From Pseudomonadota bacterium (lineage in GTDB: Bacteria; Pseudomonadota; Gammaproteobacteria; Steroidobacterales; Steroidobacteraceae): DNA of 36,999 nt. Shown in pieces: positions 33,776 through 36,999 of the stretch. Made by a program: the position numbers and the translations under genes. The notes under the pieces were generated by a model, which was given only the letters and a program-made list of their open reading frames with translations, was not told the DNA's origin and ran no database searches. The stretch covers positions 1 through 36,999 of the forward strand of contig JAFEDR010000005.1 in NCBI GenBank assembly GCA_018241525.1, given 5' to 3'. Numbering within the stretch: the first letter of the stretch is position 1; every line of letters starts with the position of its first letter.

Positions 33776-35299
33776 TCAGTGCCCCGCGTCCGCTGCCGCC
33801 GCGCCCGCTGGCGCCGCGATCTGCCGCGGCCCGCGCAGCGCGAGCACGAGCGGCAGGGTGACGAGGGTACACGCCGCGAGCAGGAAGAAGTCGTTCGCGT
33901 AGGCGATCGCGCCGGCCTGGCGGCCGATCTCGCCGAGCAGCGCCCCGGTCATCGCGTTGGCACCCGGCGTCACGCCCGCGGCCTGCCAGCGTGCCGCGTC
34001 GTAGGCGGTGAAGTGCTCGGTCAGGTAGCTCTGGTTGACCTGCGCCGAGCGGGCGAGGATCGCCACCGTCGCCGACACCCCGACCGAGGCGCCGATGTTG
34101 CGCAGCAGCGTCAGCAGCACGCCCGCCTCGGTGCGCGCCCGGTCGGGCAGCGTCGAGAAGCCGACAAGCGACAGCGGCATGAACGTCAGCGGCGTGCCGA
34201 CGCCCTGCAGCACGCCGACCGTCACGATCAGCACCGCCGGCGTGTCGACGCTGAAGCGCGACATCATCAGCAGCGAGACGGCCGCGAGGCTGATGCCGAT
34301 CGTCATCGTGATGCGCGGGCCGAACAGCGAGGCGAGCCGCGCGCCGATCATCATCGCGACGATCGAGGCGGCGCCGCGCGCCGCCATCAGCGTGCCCGCC
34401 TGGGTCGGCGAGTAGCCCTGCAGCTGCTGCAGGAACGAGGGCAGCAGCACGCTCGGGCTGATCACCGCGATGCCGATCGCGAACATCATCACCAGCGAGA
34501 CCGTGAAGGTCCGGTCCTTGAAGAGGTGCACGTCGACGAACGGGTGGCGCGCGGTCAGCGAGTGGACGATGAACATGTACAGGCACAGCGCCGAGGCGAA
34601 CGCGTAGGCGACGATCTCGGTCGACTGGAACCAGTCGCTCGTCTGGCCGCGGTCGAGCATCATCTGGAAGAGCCCGACCGCGAGCGACAGCAGCACGAAG
34701 CCGGTCAGGTCGAACGGCCGGCCGCGGTCCGGGGCGCTCTTCGGCATCGCCGCCAGCAGCCCGAGCCAGGCCACCAGCCCGATCGGCGCGTTGATGAAGA
34801 ACGCCCAGCGCCAGCTGAGCGCGTCGGTCAGCCAGCCGCCGAGCGTCGGGCCGATCACGGGCCCCACCATGACGCCCATGCCCCACAGCGCCATGACCCG
34901 GCCGTGCTGCTCGCGCGGGAACTCGCGCAGCAGCACCACCTGCGACAGCGGCACCAGCGCCGCGCCGAACGCGCCCTGCACGGCGCGGAACAGCACCATC
35001 TCGGTGAGGTCGGTGGCGATGCCGCACAGCATCGAGACGATCGTGAAGCCGGCGATGCAGCCGGCGAGCACGGCGCGCAGGCCGTAGCGGGTGCCGAGCC
35101 AGCCGGCGAGCGGGGTCGCGATCGCGCTGACCACGATGTACGAGGTCACGATCCACGAGGCCTGGTCCTGGGTCGCCTGCAGCGAGCCCTGCATGTGCGG
35201 CAGCGCGACGTTGACGATCGTCGAGTCGATCGCATAGAGCATCGTCGCCAGCACCGTCGCGGTGCCGAGCAGGATGCGCGAGCGCGCCGGCACGACCAC
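33776..35299 (-). CDS. emrB: EmrB/QacA-type MFS multidrug efflux transporter (DHA2)
   Basis: Proton-driven drug exporter of 507 residues with 14 predicted helices. Seen: LDSTIVNVALP-like motif as AIDSTIVNVALPHMQ in helix 1, SWIVTSYIVVSAIATPLAGWLGTRYGLR (motif A region), QGAFGAALVPLSQ, GPVIGPTLGGWLTDALSWRWAFFINAPIG (motif C, typical of EmrB). With EmrA-like adaptor and an outer-membrane channel (none encoded here) it would form a tripartite pump. The start is GTG 35299, eight bases after the emrA stop. Confidence 0.93.
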   Translation of the reverse strand: MVVPARSRILLGTATVLATMLYAIDSTIVNVALPHMQGSLQATQDQASWIVTSYIVVSAIATPLAGWLGTRYGLRAVLAGCIAGFTIVSMLCGIATDLTEMVLFRAVQGAFGAALVPLSQVVLLREFPREQHGRVMALWGMGVMVGPVIGPTLGGWLTDALSWRWAFFINAPIGLVAWLGLLAAMPKSAPDRGRPFDLTGFVLLSLAVGLFQMMLDRGQTSDWFQSTEIVAYAFASALCLYMFIVHSLTARHPFVDVHLFKDRTFTVSLVMMFAIGIAVISPSVLLPSFLQQLQGYSPTQAGTLMAARGAASIVAMMIGARLASLFGPRITMTIGISLAAVSLLMMSRFSVDTPAVLIVTVGVLQGVGTPLTFMPLSLVGFSTLPDRARTEAGVLLTLLRNIGASVGVSATVAILARSAQVNQSYLTEHFTAYDAARWQAAGVTPGANAMTGALLGEIGRQAGAIAYANDFFLLAACTLVTLPLVLALRGPRQIAAPAGAAAADAGH

Positions 35300-35307
35300 C
35301 GCGGGCC

Positions 35308-36381
35308 TCAGTGCCGGCCGAACCAGCGGTCGAAGCGCGTGTGCGGCCCGGTGTCGATGTCGACGCTGGCGCTCATGCCGTCACGCAGCGGCGGGTCGTC
35401 CGGGCGGATCTCGAGCGTGATCCGCACCGCGATGCGCTGCACGACCTTGACCCAGTTGCCGGAGGCGTTCTGCGCCGGCAGCAGCGAGAACTCCGCCCCG
35501 GTCGCCTGCGAGATGCTCTCGACGCGGCCCCGCCACTCGTGGTTCGGGTAGGTGTCGATCACGACCTTGGCGGGCTCCCCGGGGCGCACCCACTCGAGGT
35601 CGGTTTCCTTGAAGTTCGCCTCGACCCAGACGCTCTTGTCGCTGACGATCGCGAACGCCGGCCGGCCGGCGTCGACGCGGCTGCCGACCTTCGGCAGGTG
35701 GCTCGCGACGCCGGCCTGCGGCGCGACGATGCGGGTGTGCGCGAGGTCGACCCGCGCCTTGTCGAGGTCGGCGAGCGCGGTCTTGACCGGCGAGTAGGCC
35801 TCGGCCGGCAGCGTCGCGTCGCCGCCGAAGCGCGCCAGGATCTGCGCGCGCTGCAGCTCGAGCACCTCGATGCCACCGTGCGCGAGGTCGGCGGAGCGCT
35901 GCGCGTTGTCGAGCGTCGACTGCGGCGTGAGCTTGCGGACCGCGAGCTCCTGCTGGCGCTTGAGGTCGCGGTCGGCGTACTCGGCGGCGCGGCGCGCGAT
36001 CGCGACCTCGCCGCTCTTCTCGCGGTACGAGGCGCGCGCCGACTCGACCTCGGTGCGCGCGCTCGTGAGCCGCGCCTCGGCGGCGCTGACCGCGATTCGC
36101 GGCAGCGTGTCGTCGAGCACCAGCACGAGCTCGCCGGGGCTGACGCGCGCGTTCTCGGCCACCTTCACCTCGCGCACGTCGCCGGAGATCTGCGGCGCCA
36201 CGTCGACGCGGTCGCGCTGCACGTAGGCGTTGTCGGTCGAGGCGTAGCGGCCGGCGCTGCCGTACAGGTAGACGGCGACGACGGTCACGAGCAGCGGCAG
36301 GCCCCACAGCAGCAGGCGCCGGCGCCACGGGCTCGGGATCCGCTCGGCGGCCTCGGTGGCGGGGCGGGTCTCGGCGTCCAT
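35308..36381 (-). CDS. emrA: EmrA-like membrane fusion protein (HlyD family)
   Basis: Periplasmic adaptor of 357 residues for the adjacent MFS pump. A cytoplasmic tail and one membrane anchor (about 23-41, LLLWGLPLLVTVVAVYLYG) are followed by STDNAYVQRDRVDVAPQISGDVREVKVAENARVSPGELVLVLDD (lipoyl half), a long alpha-helical hairpin (about 95-200), the second lipoyl half RIVAPQAGVASHLPKVGSRVDAGRPAFAIV, and a beta-barrel domain. ATG 36381 overlaps the marR stop by one base (TGATG). A longer same-phase frame upstream runs through marR and is not real. Confidence 0.93.
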   Translation of the reverse strand: MDAETRPATEAAERIPSPWRRRLLLWGLPLLVTVVAVYLYGSAGRYASTDNAYVQRDRVDVAPQISGDVREVKVAENARVSPGELVLVLDDTLPRIAVSAAEARLTSARTEVESARASYREKSGEVAIARRAAEYADRDLKRQQELAVRKLTPQSTLDNAQRSADLAHGGIEVLELQRAQILARFGGDATLPAEAYSPVKTALADLDKARVDLAHTRIVAPQAGVASHLPKVGSRVDAGRPAFAIVSDKSVWVEANFKETDLEWVRPGEPAKVVIDTYPNHEWRGRVESISQATGAEFSLLPAQNASGNWVKVVQRIAVRITLEIRPDDPPLRDGMSASVDIDTGPHTRFDRWFGRH

Positions 36382-36824
36382 CAGCCGCCCTCCGTCAGGT
36401 TGCCGGCCATCTGGCCGAGCAGCTTCAGCAGCGCGCGGCGCTCGCCGGGCTTGAGGCCCCTGAGCGCCCGCGCGCGGGTCTCGTCCGCGACCTGGGTCAT
36501 GCGCTCGACCAGCGGCTCGCCGCGCGGCGCGACGAACACGCGCACCGCGCGCCGGTCGGCCGGATCCGGCTCGCGGCGCACGAAGCCGCGCTGCGCCAGC
36601 CGGTCGACCATCCGGCACAGCGTCACCGGGGTCACGTCGAGGCGCTGCGCGAGCGCGGTCTGGTGCGAGCCCGGGTCGCGGTGCACGTAGAAGAGCAGCC
36701 GCGTCAGCGCGGGCGTCAGGCCCACCGGGCCGGTGCGCGTGTAGAAGTCGCGGCGCATCAGCCGCACGACGTCGGTCAGCAGGTACCCGAGCGAGCGCTC
36801 AGCGGCGAGGGTCGGGTTCGTCAT
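36381..36824 (-). CDS. MarR-family transcription regulator
   Basis: A 147-residue winged-helix regulator, first gene of the efflux operon and presumably its repressor (EmrR/MprA type). Dimerisation helices are at both ends. The DNA-binding part is HQTALAQRLDVTPVTLCRMVDRLAQRGFVRREPDPADRRAVRVFVAPRG (about 54-102), with the wing DPADRRA characteristic of MarR. Proteins of this type usually release DNA on binding phenolic or other small lipophilic compounds that the pump exports; the ligand here is unknown. Confidence 0.93.
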   Translation of the reverse strand: MTNPTLAAERSLGYLLTDVVRLMRRDFYTRTGPVGLTPALTRLLFYVHRDPGSHQTALAQRLDVTPVTLCRMVDRLAQRGFVRREPDPADRRAVRVFVAPRGEPLVERMTQVADETRARALRGLKPGERRALLKLLGQMAGNLTEGG

Positions 36825-36827
36825 GCC

Positions 36828-36866
36828 GGTTAGCCATGCACATAGTTAGCATAGCTTATCAAATCG
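36828..36866 (-). promoter_or_regulatory. Promoter/operator region of the marR-emrAB operon
   Basis: An A/T-rich patch in GC-rich DNA directly before marR. On the plus strand GTTAGC occurs twice (36831 and 36847 regions, about 16 bases apart), and AGC-ATA-GCT forms a short palindrome. On the minus strand TTGATA and TATGCT/TATGTG are promoter-like but not ideally spaced. An autoregulatory MarR site here is the expected arrangement. The remaining upstream DNA to the window end is GC-rich with no convincing gene start. Confidence 0.45.
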
Positions 36867-36950
36867 GCGGACCGAGGGTATCGACCCGGTCGCGGTCCGG
36901 GCGGCCCGCGGCCGCCGGCGATCGCGAGCGGCGCCGCGCGCGCGGCGAGC

Positions 36951-36999
36951 CTCGACCCGACCCTGGACCAGATCCGCGAGAAGTTCGGCAAGCAGGCGG
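36951..36999 (+). pseudogene. Protein-like fragment at the right edge, cut by the window
   Basis: The frame reads LDPTLDQIREKFGKQA to the last base. This has real-protein character and resembles the segment LDxxIDxIRxKFGxxAV near the C-terminus of Y-family DNA polymerases (DinB/ImuB). The frame is open back to a TAG near 36855, but no ATG, GTG or TTG lies in it and the upstream residues are low-complexity. It may be the degraded 3' remnant of a gene, or the visible part of a gene with an unusual start. Only about 16 residues are seen, so this is weak. Confidence 0.22.

Overview
The window is a very GC-rich chromosomal segment from a Gram-negative bacterium. The gene order penicillin-binding protein 1A / pilMNOPQ / aroK / aroB, and the divergent tesA and ybbA-ybbP pair, are typical of Gammaproteobacteria. 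The PBP1A fragment also carries the VACxEC segment seen in gammaproteobacterial PBP1A. A high-GC lineage near Xanthomonadales, Nevskiales or Steroidobacterales is a reasonable guess, but no marker here fixes the genus. Nearly all the DNA is coding. I see no tRNA, rRNA, insertion sequence, phage or CRISPR array.

Region 1 (1-7465), cell wall and type IV pili. A leftward PBP1A gene runs off the left edge. Diverging from it is a 425-base leader that holds a convincing cyclic di-GMP-I (GEMM-I) riboswitch, further RNA structure and an AT-rich stretch. This leads into the tightly overlapping pilMNOPQ operon for the pilus alignment subcomplex and the outer-membrane secretin.

Region 2 (7466-12413). 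A large lipoprotein with repeated bacterial Ig-like (Big-1/invasin type) domains follows pilQ and ends at a strong terminator. Then come aroK, an orphan LuxR/NarL-type response regulator, and aroB.

Region 3 (12413-16986), housekeeping: a dGTPase-like HD hydrolase, pyrF, hemE, crcB, ppa and a GNAT acetyltransferase, largely with overlapping or near-abutting ends. Several starts here and in region 2 have a -10-like hexamer only 6-8 bases upstream and no clear ribosome binding site, which suggests leaderless transcripts.

Region 4 (16996-19650). A MocR-family regulator (GntR plus aminotransferase fold) is divergent from a glutathione transferase-cupin pair, with a probable operator between them.

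Region 5 (19658-27875), lipids and export. A leftward set runs tesA, an LplT-like/PlsC fusion, fadD and a dienelactone hydrolase. Opposite to it runs the ABC pair ybbA-ybbP. Together TesA, the fusion and FadD look like a lysophospholipid/fatty-acid recycling set.

Region 6 (27872-33084): a single-pass membrane protein of unknown function, a small unknown protein, 5-formyl-THF cyclo-ligase, formate-THF ligase (one-carbon folate metabolism) and an APC-family amino acid permease.

Region 7 (33071-36999): a leftward marR-emrA-emrB-histidine phosphatase operon for regulated multidrug efflux, its promoter/operator region, and an unexplained protein-like fragment at the right edge.

The most interesting object is the c-di-GMP riboswitch ahead of pilMNOPQ and the Ig-like lipoprotein. 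It would tie pilus assembly, and perhaps a surface adhesin, to the sessile/motile second messenger.
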